A stretch of 38,830 nt of DNA from CAYSFW01 sp964620675. Lineage in GTDB: Bacteria > Pseudomonadota > Gammaproteobacteria > UWMA-0217. The stretch covers positions 1 to 38,830 of the forward strand of contig CAZUJU010000036.1 in assembly GCA_964620675.1 (NCBI GenBank), written 5' to 3'. This document shows, piece after piece, positions 1 through 8,800 of the stretch. The position numbers were made by a program, and so were the translations under genes. The notes beneath the pieces are model-generated. The model saw nothing but the letters and a program-made list of their open reading frames with translations, made no database searches and had not been told where the DNA came from. Positions within the stretch are counted from its first letter, which is position 1; each line of letters starts with the position of its first letter.

Positions 1-16
1 GGTTAGGCAAGTACGC

Positions 17-706
17 TCAACTATCGGACTTACCAATGACACGATAAATGGCTGCACCAAGCAAACCACCAATAATCGGTGCAACCCAGAAAAGCCACAG
101 TTGCGCAGTCGCCCAGTCTCCGACGTAAAGCGCAACGCCCGTACTTCTTGCTGGATTCACCGATGTATTTGTTACCGGAATACTAATCAGATGAATCAAT
201 GTAAGGCCTAGTCCGATTGCTATCGGTGCGAAGCCGGCCGGAGCACGCTTATCCGTTGCGCCCAAGATAATGATGATGAACATCATGGTCATCACGACCT
301 CGGTAATCAGCGCGGCCTGCATAGTGTATCCGCCAGGCGAGTGATCACCGTAGCCGTTTGAAGCGAAGCCGCCAGCAACATCAAAGCCGGCCTTACCCGT
401 GGCGATCAGATAAAGCACGCCACCAGCTACGATGCCGCCAATTACTTGAGCGATGATGTAGGGAGCGAGCTCCTTTGCCGGGAAACGCCCACCAGCCCAA
501 AGCCCGATGGAAACGGCTGGATTGAGATGGCAACCTGAAATATGCCCAATCGCATAGGCCATAGTCAGCACGGTGAGTCCAAAGGCGAGCGAAACCCCCA
601 AGAGCCCTATTCCGATTTCCGGAAACGCCGCGGCGAGTACCGCGCTACCGCAGCCCCCGAGAACCAGCCAAAACGTGCCTACAAACTCTGCGAAATACTT
701 ATTCAT
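17..706 (-). CDS. aqpZ: Aquaporin Z, water channel
   Basis: Inner-membrane MIP-family water channel with six predicted membrane helices and two half-helices. Both NPA boxes are present: HLNPAV at about residue 62 and SVNPARS at about residue 184. The selectivity filter is of the water type (Phe in AFG, His in LIHLIS, Thr in NTSVNPAR, Arg after the second NPA), so aquaporin is preferred over glycerol facilitator. The ATG at 706 is chosen because AAAGGG lies 7 nt upstream of it; the ATG at 712 would sit almost on that ribosome site. Length (229 aa) is normal for AqpZ. The region looks less GC-rich than the rest of the window by eye, which was not computed. Transcribed alone, away from the rnf operon. 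Confidence 0.93.
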   Translation of the reverse strand: MNKYFAEFVGTFWLVLGGCGSAVLAAAFPEIGIGLLGVSLAFGLTVLTMAYAIGHISGCHLNPAVSIGLWAGGRFPAKELAPYIIAQVIGGIVAGGVLYLIATGKAGFDVAGGFASNGYGDHSPGGYTMQAALITEVVMTMMFIIIILGATDKRAPAGFAPIAIGLGLTLIHLISIPVTNTSVNPARSTGVALYVGDWATAQLWLFWVAPIIGGLLGAAIYRVIGKSDS

Positions 707-760
707 TTTCATGCCCTTTCATGGGTTGATGGTTTGATGGTTGCCTACATAGTGTCGACC

Positions 761-792
761 TCAAACTCACGTGAGATAACACGTGAGTTTGA
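761..792. promoter_or_regulatory. 13-bp perfect inverted repeat upstream of aqpZ
   Basis: TCAAACTCACGTG (761-773) and its exact reverse complement (780-792) flank the 6-nt spacer AGATAA. The dyad lies about 55 nt upstream of the aqpZ start, in the 5' region of that transcript. It could be an operator for a dimeric regulator or an RNA hairpin in the aqpZ leader. No T-tract follows on either strand, so a terminator is less likely. Function is not known. Confidence 0.6.
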
Positions 793-1249
793 TTGATTTT
801 CTTCATCCGCCGCGTCCATCGTAACAACGTCGGATTCCGCGAATTTTCGGTAATCTGCTCTGAGTAACAGCAAGATACATCGATCCAGGGCGCTGTGACA
901 TCATGCGGTTCCCGCGGTGCTTCCGCGGGATATGTGTCACTTTCAAATACTTTCACGCGGGCATTGCTCGCGTTGCCCGCGTTCCGCCGGGGATTGGCCT
1001 AGGTTTCTGTGGCGGCGTGGCACAGTGGGTTCTGAAACGCGCCTCGGCGTTTCACTGAGTGTCTCAACAAGTTGTTTGCATGCGCTAAATCCATTCCTAT
1101 GTCCCCGATCCAACCAAGACGAAATCATCGTCAATATTCAGCGGCATGCTCGCTTTCGTTCGCTGCCGCGCTCTGTGTATTGCGGACAGGATAGCGCGAT
1201 AATTTAGTCGGAAACGTGATGCGTTTCTCGTTCTCGGTAACCGTGCGGG
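793..1249. other. Gene-free stretch with several short dyads
   Basis: No credible coding region was found between aqpZ and the end of the rnf operon. Three small stem-loops are visible: TCCCGCGG/CCGCGGGA (910-930, 5-nt loop), TGAAACGC/GCGTTTCA (1033-1054, 6-nt loop) and GAAACG/CGTTTC (1211-1227, 5-nt loop). The last lies about 25 nt beyond the end of the rnf operon and might help end that transcript, but has no T-tract. Short open frames here lack ribosome sites and recognisable content. Confidence 0.5.
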
Positions 1250-1441
1250 TCAGTCGGGCGTATCGCAACGCCCGCGACTGCACGCGCCACAACCCATTCC
1301 ACAACCCTCGCCCTCGCCGTATTCGCGGAGCGGGCCGAATTCGGGGTGGCGGTGGGCGAAGCGTCGCGCGGTGTGTTGCACGAGGAGCCAGCCGAGCAGC
1401 AGGGCGGGGACGGCGATTAGGGCGATGAGGTAGTCGAGCAT
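1250..1441 (-). CDS. Small membrane-anchored Cys-rich protein closing the rnf operon
   Basis: A 63-aa protein with one N-terminal hydrophobic helix (about residues 3-20), a basic stretch with His residues, and a C-terminal cluster of four cysteines (GCGMGCGACSRGRC). It starts 4 nt after the rnfA stop, so it is almost certainly cotranscribed with the Rnf genes. The layout of one membrane helix plus a cytoplasmic Cys motif recalls NqrM (DUF539), the small protein that helps build the membrane Fe/[2Fe-2S] centre of the related Na+-NQR. RnfA and RnfE carry an equivalent centre, so a maturation role is plausible. This is inference from layout and position, not a recognised homology. Confidence 0.75.
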   Translation of the reverse strand: MLDYLIALIAVPALLLGWLLVQHTARRFAHRHPEFGPLREYGEGEGCGMGCGACSRGRCDTPD

Positions 1442-1445
1442 CACT

Positions 1446-2033
1446 TTATTCCCCCGCGCCGAGGCCGGCGAAGCCCATGAAGACGAGCGAGAGCAGGCCG
1501 GCGAGCATGAGTGAGAGTGCGGTGCCTTGGGCGATGGTGGGGACATTGGCGAGTTGCAGGCGTTCGCGCAGGCCGGCCATCAGGATCAGGGCGAGGGTGA
1601 AGCCGGCGCCGCCGCCGAGTGAAAATACGATCGCTTGTAAAAAGCTGTATTCGCGTGCGGTCTGGAACAACGCGACCCCGAGTACGGCGCAGTTGGTGGT
1701 GATCAATGGCAGGAAGATTCCGAGCGCGCGGAACAGTGCGGGGTGTACCTTCTTGACGAACATTTCCACCAATTGCACCGCCGATGCGATCACGACGATA
1801 TAGGCGATCAGGCGCAAAAACTCGATCTCGAAGGTGGTGACGACCCAGTTCAGGCCGTAGGCACAGATTGACGCGACCAGCATGACGAAGGTGGTCGCGG
1901 CGCCCATCGGTGCGGCGGTTTCGAGTTTGCCCGAGACGCCGAGAAACGGGCACAGGCCGAGAAACATGGCGAGCACGAAATTATTCGTGAGCAGCGCGCC
2001 GATAAAGATCTGACTGAGTGATTCAGGCGCCAT
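1446..2033 (-). CDS. rnfA: Rnf complex membrane subunit RnfA
   Basis: A 195-aa inner-membrane protein with six predicted helices, homologous to RnfE and to NqrE. The conserved GLCPFLGVSGK and TTNCAVLGVAL segments carry the membrane cysteines that, with those of RnfE, bind the Fe/[2Fe-2S] centre in the membrane core of Rnf/NQR. The ATG at 2033 is preferred because GTGGAG lies just upstream; it overlaps the end of rnfE by 11 nt. It passes electrons across the membrane during ion-coupled ferredoxin:NAD+ oxidoreduction. Confidence 0.95.
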   Translation of the reverse strand: MAPESLSQIFIGALLTNNFVLAMFLGLCPFLGVSGKLETAAPMGAATTFVMLVASICAYGLNWVVTTFEIEFLRLIAYIVVIASAVQLVEMFVKKVHPALFRALGIFLPLITTNCAVLGVALFQTAREYSFLQAIVFSLGGGAGFTLALILMAGLRERLQLANVPTIAQGTALSLMLAGLLSLVFMGFAGLGAGE

Positions 2034-2679
2034 GGGCGGGTTCTCCACTCGCGGCCTGCGTACCCAGGCGCGCTTCGTTGCGGCTGCGCCACCAGTTGAA
2101 CAGTAGCAACCAGGCGCCGAGCACGAAGAAGCCGCCCGGCGGCAGTATCATGATGACCCAGGGTTGAAACTCGGGGCCGAACAGGGCGATGCCGAATAAT
2201 TTTCCGGCGCCGAGAATTTCGCGCACCGAGCCGAGCGCGAAGAGGCCGATTGTAAATCCGGCGCCCATGCCCAGCGCGTTGACGGCTGCGCGCAGCGGCG
2301 GGCTTTTCGAGGCGTGGGCCTCGGCGCGACCTAGAATGATGCAGTTGGCGACGATCAATTGAATGAAGGCGCCGAGCGCGTCGTAGATTTCGAGGCTGAT
2401 CGCCTGAATCAGGTAGTCCACGACGGTGACGAAGGTCGCGATGATCAAGATGTAGGTCGCGATCCGCACTTCCTTCGGCACGTGATTGCGCACCAGTGAA
2501 ATCAACAGCGCCGAGGCCGCCAGGACGAAGGTGGTGGCGATGCCCATGCTGATCGCGTTGACGGCGGACACGGTCACCGCCAGCACTGGGCACATGCCGA
2601 GCGCCATGACGAAGACCGGATTTTGTTTCCAGATGCCTTCGAGGAGTTCGTCGAAGGTTGAAACGGTGGGGGTGGCCAT
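2023..2679 (-). CDS. rnfE: Rnf complex membrane subunit RnfE
   Basis: A 218-aa polytopic membrane protein. GMCPVLAVTVSAVNAISMG near the N terminus and the VANCIILGRAEA segment, each with the conserved cysteine, identify RnfE rather than RnfA. RVGIA-type helices and a terminal GSVREILG segment are also present. It partners RnfA in the membrane iron site. It starts 57 nt after the rnfG stop and overlaps rnfA at its 3' end, as expected for a single operon. Confidence 0.95.
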   Translation of the reverse strand: MATPTVSTFDELLEGIWKQNPVFVMALGMCPVLAVTVSAVNAISMGIATTFVLAASALLISLVRNHVPKEVRIATYILIIATFVTVVDYLIQAISLEIYDALGAFIQLIVANCIILGRAEAHASKSPPLRAAVNALGMGAGFTIGLFALGSVREILGAGKLFGIALFGPEFQPWVIMILPPGGFFVLGAWLLLFNWWRSRNEARLGTQAASGEPAHGA

Positions 2680-2736
2680 CGCGTTAGCATGCTCCGAAGG
2701 GATTAAATGCGTCGCCCGCGTTCATCGAACGGCGAA

Positions 2737-3417
2737 TCATCGCAATTGCTCCAGCTGTGGGCGGAGCAGCGGGATCAGCCGCTGGGCGCTGTCGTTGATG
2801 CCGCGGCCGACGGCCTTGGCGGTGATGGTGGCGCCGGCGATTGCGTCGATCTCCCAGGGTTCTTTTTTGCTGCCGTGCTTGACGGTTTTGATCGCGTTGG
2901 CGAGGGCTTTCAGGTCGGACGCGAGTCGTGCGTCGAGCGCATCGAAATTGCTGAGAAAGGCGGCATCGGAGCTGATCTTGTCGCCAATGCCGGGGGTCTC
3001 GCGGGTAAAAACGACGCCGAATCCGGTAATGGCCTCGCGCGCGGGATCGTAGGCGTACAGGACCCGGACGGTGTCGGCGTAGCCCTTGGCAGCCCCTTCG
3101 GCGGCGATGCCTTTGAGGGTGCCATCGGCGCCATAGGCGGCATGGAACGGCGCGGTCTCCGCGGACGGTTTGCCATTGGCGAGGACGAGGCCGGCCGCGG
3201 TGGCGAACATCGGCTCGATCCGCACCGCGCCGGGGATGACCTTGAACACCGCGCGTTCGAGGGCAATGCGGCGATTGGCGTTGGCGGCGTCGAGCGTACC
3301 GCGATAGGTGGTGACGATCGCGAGCGCGCACACGGTGGCGACCAACCCGAGGGTGCGGATCATCGCGAAACTCGGATTTGCGGGCGGAGCGGCGGGATTG
3401 CCAGGCGTTGCGGTCAT
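2737..3417 (-). CDS. rnfG: Rnf complex FMN-binding subunit RnfG
   Basis: A 226-aa protein with one N-terminal membrane helix (about residues 19-40) and a periplasmic FMN-binding domain. The sequence AGATITAKAV near residue 200 is the S/T-GAT-x-T flavinylation motif, where FMN is attached through phosphoester to Thr by ApbE. No apbE is present in this window. The ATG at 3417 overlaps the rnfD stop in an ATGA junction. The N terminus is Pro/Ala-rich before the helix. It relays electrons between RnfD and the rest of the complex. Confidence 0.94.
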   Translation of the reverse strand: MTATPGNPAAPPANPSFAMIRTLGLVATVCALAIVTTYRGTLDAANANRRIALERAVFKVIPGAVRIEPMFATAAGLVLANGKPSAETAPFHAAYGADGTLKGIAAEGAAKGYADTVRVLYAYDPAREAITGFGVVFTRETPGIGDKISSDAAFLSNFDALDARLASDLKALANAIKTVKHGSKKEPWEIDAIAGATITAKAVGRGINDSAQRLIPLLRPQLEQLR

Positions 3418-4466
3418 GCCCGCTTGCTCCGTTTCACGGCGCCGAACACGCGCGGTTGGGTGTATTCGTCGATCAACGGGGCCAGCGCGTTGGCGAACAG
3501 GATCGCGTACATCACGCCTTCGGTCAGGCCGCCGAAATAGCGGATCACGACCGTCAGCACCCCGATCACCCCGCCGTAGAGCCAGACCCCGAGCGGCGTC
3601 ATCGGCGCGGTGGCCATGTCGGTGGCCATGAACACGGCACCCAACATCAACCCGCCGGACGCGAGCACGAACAGTGGGTCGGGGTAGCGCGCGGGATCCC
3701 ACCATTGAAAGCCCCAAGCCAACACGGCTGCGGTACCGAGCACGGCGACCGGGATGCGCCAGTCCATGAAACGGCGCACGGCGAGATAAATCCCACAGAG
3801 CAGAATCAGCAGCGCCGAGGTTTCGCCGGCGGAGGCGGTGGCGACCCCGCTGACGAGGTCTTGCCACGGGGTCACGATGTGATCGAACTGCCAGCGCGCA
3901 AGCGGCGTCGCGCCGGTGAAGCCGTCGACCCGCGCTTGCGCCCAGGCCAGCGTATCCGCCGGTCGCATGAACGGCAGGGTAAAGGTCGTCGGGATGAACT
4001 CGACGAAGCGCGACGGAAAGTAAGCCGGCGTCCAGCTCGTGATCGCGGTCGGAAACGCGGCTTGTGCAAAGGCGCGACCGACCAGTGCCGGATTAAACAC
4101 GTTGCAGCCAAGCCCGCCGAACAACGCCTTGCCAAGGGCGATCGCGATGAAGCCGGCGAGCGCACCCATCCACAGCGGAAATCCCGGTGGCAGCGTCAGC
4201 GCCAGCAACAGTCCGGTTATCAGCGCGGAACTGTCGCCGAGGGTGCTGGCGCGACCGCTGAGACGGTTCATCCAGCGCTCGGTGCCGAGGGTGCTGGCGA
4301 CGACCACCAGCACCAGCGCCAGTGCGCTGAGTCCGTACTGCCAGATCGAGAACGCGACGATCGGCAACAGCGCGTAAACCACATTGCGCATGATGACCGG
4401 CACATCCTCCGCCGCTTGTTGATGCGGCGCGGTGCGCAGCTCGATCAGGCCCCGCCGCGGCGCCAT
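3414..4466 (-). CDS. rnfD: Rnf complex membrane flavoprotein RnfD
   Basis: A 350-aa protein with about ten membrane helices, of the RnfD/NqrB family. The FTGATPLA segment near the middle holds the threonine that covalently carries FMN. The ATG at 4466 shares one base with the rnfC stop (TGATG), showing translational coupling. Family length is normal. This subunit, with RnfA/RnfE, is considered part of the ion-translocating core. Confidence 0.95.
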   Translation of the reverse strand: MAPRRGLIELRTAPHQQAAEDVPVIMRNVVYALLPIVAFSIWQYGLSALALVLVVVASTLGTERWMNRLSGRASTLGDSSALITGLLLALTLPPGFPLWMGALAGFIAIALGKALFGGLGCNVFNPALVGRAFAQAAFPTAITSWTPAYFPSRFVEFIPTTFTLPFMRPADTLAWAQARVDGFTGATPLARWQFDHIVTPWQDLVSGVATASAGETSALLILLCGIYLAVRRFMDWRIPVAVLGTAAVLAWGFQWWDPARYPDPLFVLASGGLMLGAVFMATDMATAPMTPLGVWLYGGVIGVLTVVIRYFGGLTEGVMYAILFANALAPLIDEYTQPRVFGAVKRSKRA

Positions 4467-5818
4467 CAGGTGGCCCGCTCGCGTAGATCGCGGTTGAGCG
4501 CCTTCGCCACCCGGAACTGCTGCACCAGCGGAATGTTGGAGGGGCACACATAGCTGCAGCAACCGCATTCGAAGCAGTTGTTGAGGTGGAATTCCGCTTC
4601 CATCCGCGCGAATTCACGTTTGGCCGCAAGCCAGCCAAGTTGCGCCGGATTCAACAGCATCGGGCAGGATTGCACGCAGCGGCCGCATTTGATGCAGGGA
4701 TAGGTCTGACGGTCGCGTGGCTGTTCCGCCACCCGTTCGTGAAACACCAGGATACCCGAGGTGCCTTTGGTCACCGGCACCTCCAGCGACGCGATCGAGG
4801 TACCCATCATGGGGCCGCCGAGGATGATCTTTTCGTGCTCGGCGGCGATTCCGAGGGTTTCGAGGACGTACCCGACCGGGGTGCCAATCGGGATGATGTA
4901 GTTGCCCCGTTCGGCGACCGCGGTGCCGGTGACGGTCACCACCCGTTCGATTAGCCCCTCGCCGCGCGGCAGCAGGCGCCCGATCTCGGCCAGGGTGCCG
5001 ACGTTGTTGACCACCACGCCGACGTCGGCCGGAAACCCGCCCACCGGAATCTCCACCCCCAGCAAGGACTTCAGCAGCATCCGCTCGGAACCTTGCGGGT
5101 ACTTGCTCGCGACCAGTTGCACGGTGATCGGCTCTTCGGGCCTGAGCCTGGCCAACACCGCATCGGCGGCGTCGCGCTTGTTGTCCTCGATGCCGATGAC
5201 GGCGCGTTTCGCCCCGGTCGCGCGCAGTGCGAGCCGCACCCCGAGCAGCAGCTCGTCCGGGCGTTCGAGCATCACCCGGTGGTCGCAAGTCAGGTAGGGT
5301 TCGCATTCGCTGCCGTTGACCACCAGGGTGTCGACCACCTTGTGTAGATGCGGTTCGAGCTTGACGTGGGACGGAAACGCGGCGCCGCCGAGTCCGGCCA
5401 TGCCGGTCTCCCACACCGATTGAATGATCCGCTCCGGCGACATCCGCTCGACATCGCGCAGGATGCGATCCTGGACTTCCTGGGTGTCGCCTTCGTAGAC
5501 ATCGATCACGATCGCCAGTTCACGCGGCCCGCGCGCGCTCGGCATCGGCTCGATTGACCGGACGACGCCGGTCGCCGGGGCGTGGACCGGTACCGACATC
5601 CAGCCGTCGGCCTCCGCGATCACCTCGCCACGCACCACTTCCTGACCAATCCGCACCACCGGCCGGGCCGGTGCGCCGATGTGTTGCAACACCGGCACGA
5701 TCAATTGCGGGGCGAACGGCAACCTCCGGATGGCCTTCGCCTGGGTTGCGCCCTTGTGGTAGGCAGGGTGGATGCCGTGCCTGAAGCTACCCTGGAACCA
5801 ACTGGAGAACCACTTCAT
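4466..5818 (-). CDS. rnfC: Rnf complex peripheral Fe-S/NADH subunit RnfC
   Basis: A 450-aa cytoplasm-facing subunit. It has an N-terminal barrel/biotinyl-like region (residues about 40-110), an NADH/FMN-binding Nqo1-like domain with GLGGAAFPSHVK, and a SLBB-like segment. Two [4Fe-4S] motifs near the C terminus, CIKCGRCVQSCP and CFECGCCSYVCP, bind the clusters. The start (MKWFSSWF) lies 14 nt downstream of the nifJ stop; a longer frame upstream would overlap nifJ and has no RnfC-like sequence. It has no long Ala/Lys-rich C-terminal tail of the E. coli RsxC kind. Confidence 0.95.
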   Translation of the reverse strand: MKWFSSWFQGSFRHGIHPAYHKGATQAKAIRRLPFAPQLIVPVLQHIGAPARPVVRIGQEVVRGEVIAEADGWMSVPVHAPATGVVRSIEPMPSARGPRELAIVIDVYEGDTQEVQDRILRDVERMSPERIIQSVWETGMAGLGGAAFPSHVKLEPHLHKVVDTLVVNGSECEPYLTCDHRVMLERPDELLLGVRLALRATGAKRAVIGIEDNKRDAADAVLARLRPEEPITVQLVASKYPQGSERMLLKSLLGVEIPVGGFPADVGVVVNNVGTLAEIGRLLPRGEGLIERVVTVTGTAVAERGNYIIPIGTPVGYVLETLGIAAEHEKIILGGPMMGTSIASLEVPVTKGTSGILVFHERVAEQPRDRQTYPCIKCGRCVQSCPMLLNPAQLGWLAAKREFARMEAEFHLNNCFECGCCSYVCPSNIPLVQQFRVAKALNRDLRERAT

Positions 5819-5832
5819 CTGCCGTTGCCTCG

Positions 5833-8800
5833 CTATTGGTATTTTACCGCCCGCTTGACGAGCGCATCGAGGCCCTTTTCCGCCGCATTGAATGGCGTGC
5901 CGGGATGGATGCAGCCCGCGGTGCATTTTTCCGCGGCCTTGACGATTTCAAGGTACGACCCCGCCTTGGGATCGACGATGACGGCCTGTTTGGCGTCGTT
6001 ATAGGCAAAGACTTTCGGATTGATCAGGATGCACTCGTCGCAGGCGGTGCATTCCGGCGTCTCGACCCAGACCGGCTCCCAGTCCGCCGCCGCGCCGTTG
6101 CCGTTGCCGGCGTAGCTCGCAGCGTGACCGCCGCCGTTTGGCGGCAGGTCTAGCGCCAAGGCGCCGACGTTGGCGCCATTGGCCATGTTGAACAACGCCA
6201 GGGTCAGCTTTTGCGCCATTTCCGCTTTGGCCTGATCCGCGATCGCCTGGGTGTCGATGACCTCGCGGTCGAGTCCGACCAGGCCTTTCAACTGACGCCA
6301 GAAATCGCGCCGTTCGAGGGTCGAGGTCACGATCTCCTGCGAAACCAGCACCCGCATTAATCGATTCTTGCCATCGACCGCCCAGAGGTAGGGGAATTTG
6401 CCGTCACGTTCGTCGTCGTCGAGGGTCAGGAACTCGTCGAGCCGCACCATGTCGTGGTTCCAGGTCTCTGGCGGCGCCTTGCGGAAGTGCTTGCGGAAGC
6501 GGCCTTCGGTCAGCGCGAAGTCGGCGAAGGTGAGGGGCAGGTCGAGCTTCGCCGGTTTGCCGTCGCTGTCGGTGTAGTCGAGCGCGTAATGTACCCAGTC
6601 GCTGTCGAGACTCGGGTTGCCTTCGAGGCTGGCGCAATCGCCGAGCGTGATGCCTTGGTCGGGGTCGTAGCGGAACAGCGGATAGGCGCGCGAATCGACC
6701 GCGAGTTTGCTTTGGTGATCGGCGGTGTCGTCGCCCACACCGTGCTCCGGCGGGCAAACCGCATAAATGTTGAACAGCGCCGGGCGGCGGCTATTTAGCC
6801 CGTCGATATAGCCTTCCAACAGATGGGTGACGTGGGCGATCGAGCTTTGCAGTACGAAGCTGGTGCGATGCGCCATGCCGATCAGGCTGATTTCCTTGCG
6901 GATCTCGGTCTTGCCTTTCCAGCTCTTACCGTATGGGCTCATGTCCGCGACCTGACCGATGAAACCGGAGGTACACGCCTGACCGCCGGTGTTGGAGTAC
7001 ACCTGGGTATCGACCACCATCACCTTGATCGGCATACCGGAGGCCAGCGCCCGCGACAGGTTCTGGAAGCCGATATCGTACATCGCACCGTCGCCGCCGA
7101 CCGCGACCACCGGTGGACACAGCAGCCATTCCTCGTCGCTGATTTGTTTCCAGTCGAAGTAGGTGAAAAATTGCTCGTGCACGACCGGATCGTATTCGCC
7201 GCTCAGCTCCAGCTCGGCGCGACGCACCGACTTGAAGCCTTCTACCATTTTCGCCATGTGCCCCTCGAACAGGCCCATCGCCATCGAAGGCGCGTCCTGG
7301 AACAGGTGGTTGGCCCACGGGAACGGGTAAGGGTGGTAGGGGAAGGTCGCGCCCCAGACCGAGGTGCAGCCGGTGGCGTTGACGATGCCCATCTCGGCGC
7401 GGCCTTGATGAGTGCGGCCGTCGGTGTATTTCCATTTCAGCGTGCGCAGTTGCGCCAGCAGGCCGGTCACCCACTGCAACCATTTTTGATCGACCGGTTG
7501 CGTCTTATGCGTTTGTTCCAGCGCGGCGGATAAGCTGGAGAGGGTCAGATCATGATCACGGTTGCGTTCGATCATCGCGTTGATCGCGTCGACGTCGCTG
7601 AGATCCACCCGCTCGGCGAGTTTCAGGCGGACGTGGGTTTCAAGTTTGGCGATCAGTTCGTCGAGTTTGGCAAGATGCGCACGCACCCGAGGCTGCATCA
7701 GTGCGGTGACGGCGCCGGTGAACAAATGGATCGCGGTCTTCTCGCCGCAGCCGAGGCAGGCGCCGTCGCCGCAGACCATCGAGTCGAAATTGCGTTTGTC
7801 GAGTAGTAGGGTTTCCAGCGCGCCGACCTTGCTGTCGAGGTCGTCGATACGGCTGAATTCCTTGGGTGTGGTCGGTAATTCGAGCCAGAATTTCCAGTTT
7901 CGGCGCAGCATTTCGACGGCGGTGTCGGTCTGCGTGACCGGTTTCAGGGCGTTGTCTTCACAGACCTCGATGCACTCCATGCAGCCCTTGCAGGTGTAGG
8001 GGTTGACGGTGATCGAGAACAACCCGCCGCTGCCTTTTTGCTTTTTCTCGCGGGTGGTCCAGTACGGTTTGGTGATCGCGAACTGGTAATCGCCGATGGT
8101 GGTGAGCAAGCGTCCGAATTCCCGCTCCAGGCTTTCTTTGTCGGCCTGTTCGAGGGGAGATTCTGCCAGCGCTTCCAGCACCGCGCGGTCGAGCAGGGTG
8201 TGGACGTTGGCGGCCTCGCCGGCGGCATCGATCAATTGCCGCAGTTTCTTTTCCACGCCGCGGACCTCGCGGCGGAGGAATCGGGTCGGATTGCCACGTT
8301 TCTCGATCGCCAGGATCGCGCTGTTGAACACGTCGCTGATCGAACTGACCAGGCCTGGGATCGCGCTGTCGGGGCAGACGGTGTAGCAATTGCCGCAGGC
8401 GGTGCAGTTTTCCGGGGTGAATTCCGGGTACTCGAAACGGACCTGGGTCATGTCGCGGTAGACGCCGGTCGCGGCCGGGATCAGCGACAGCGCCATGAAC
8501 GGGTCGGCCAGGTTGTCACTGCCCTTGCCGGAGAGGTAGAAACTGCCGGTTTGTTCCCAGAAACGGTGGATATCGGAAATCCGGCCGTCGCCCTCGGGCA
8601 GGCGTTTCAACATCACCGGGAGCTTGGCGCCGGCCGCGCGCACCAGTTGCTGGCCGCCGATGGTCTTTTCGGTGATCTCGCGGATTTCATCGAAACCGCG
8701 CCGCACCACGCGCAGGTTGTCGGTGACGACGCGCTCACCCTTGCCGCCGAATTTGTCGCGCAGCTGCTTTTCGATCGCTTCGAACAAGGTCTTTTCGGTG

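Noticed and set aside
917..1207. A 96-aa plus-strand frame in the gap after aqpZ
   Set aside because: No ribosome site, no homology recognised, and it spans several hairpins.
3378..4553. A 391-aa plus-strand open frame opposite rnfD
   Set aside because: Composition is rich in Arg, Gln, Gly and His as expected of a shadow frame, and rnfD on the other strand is certain.
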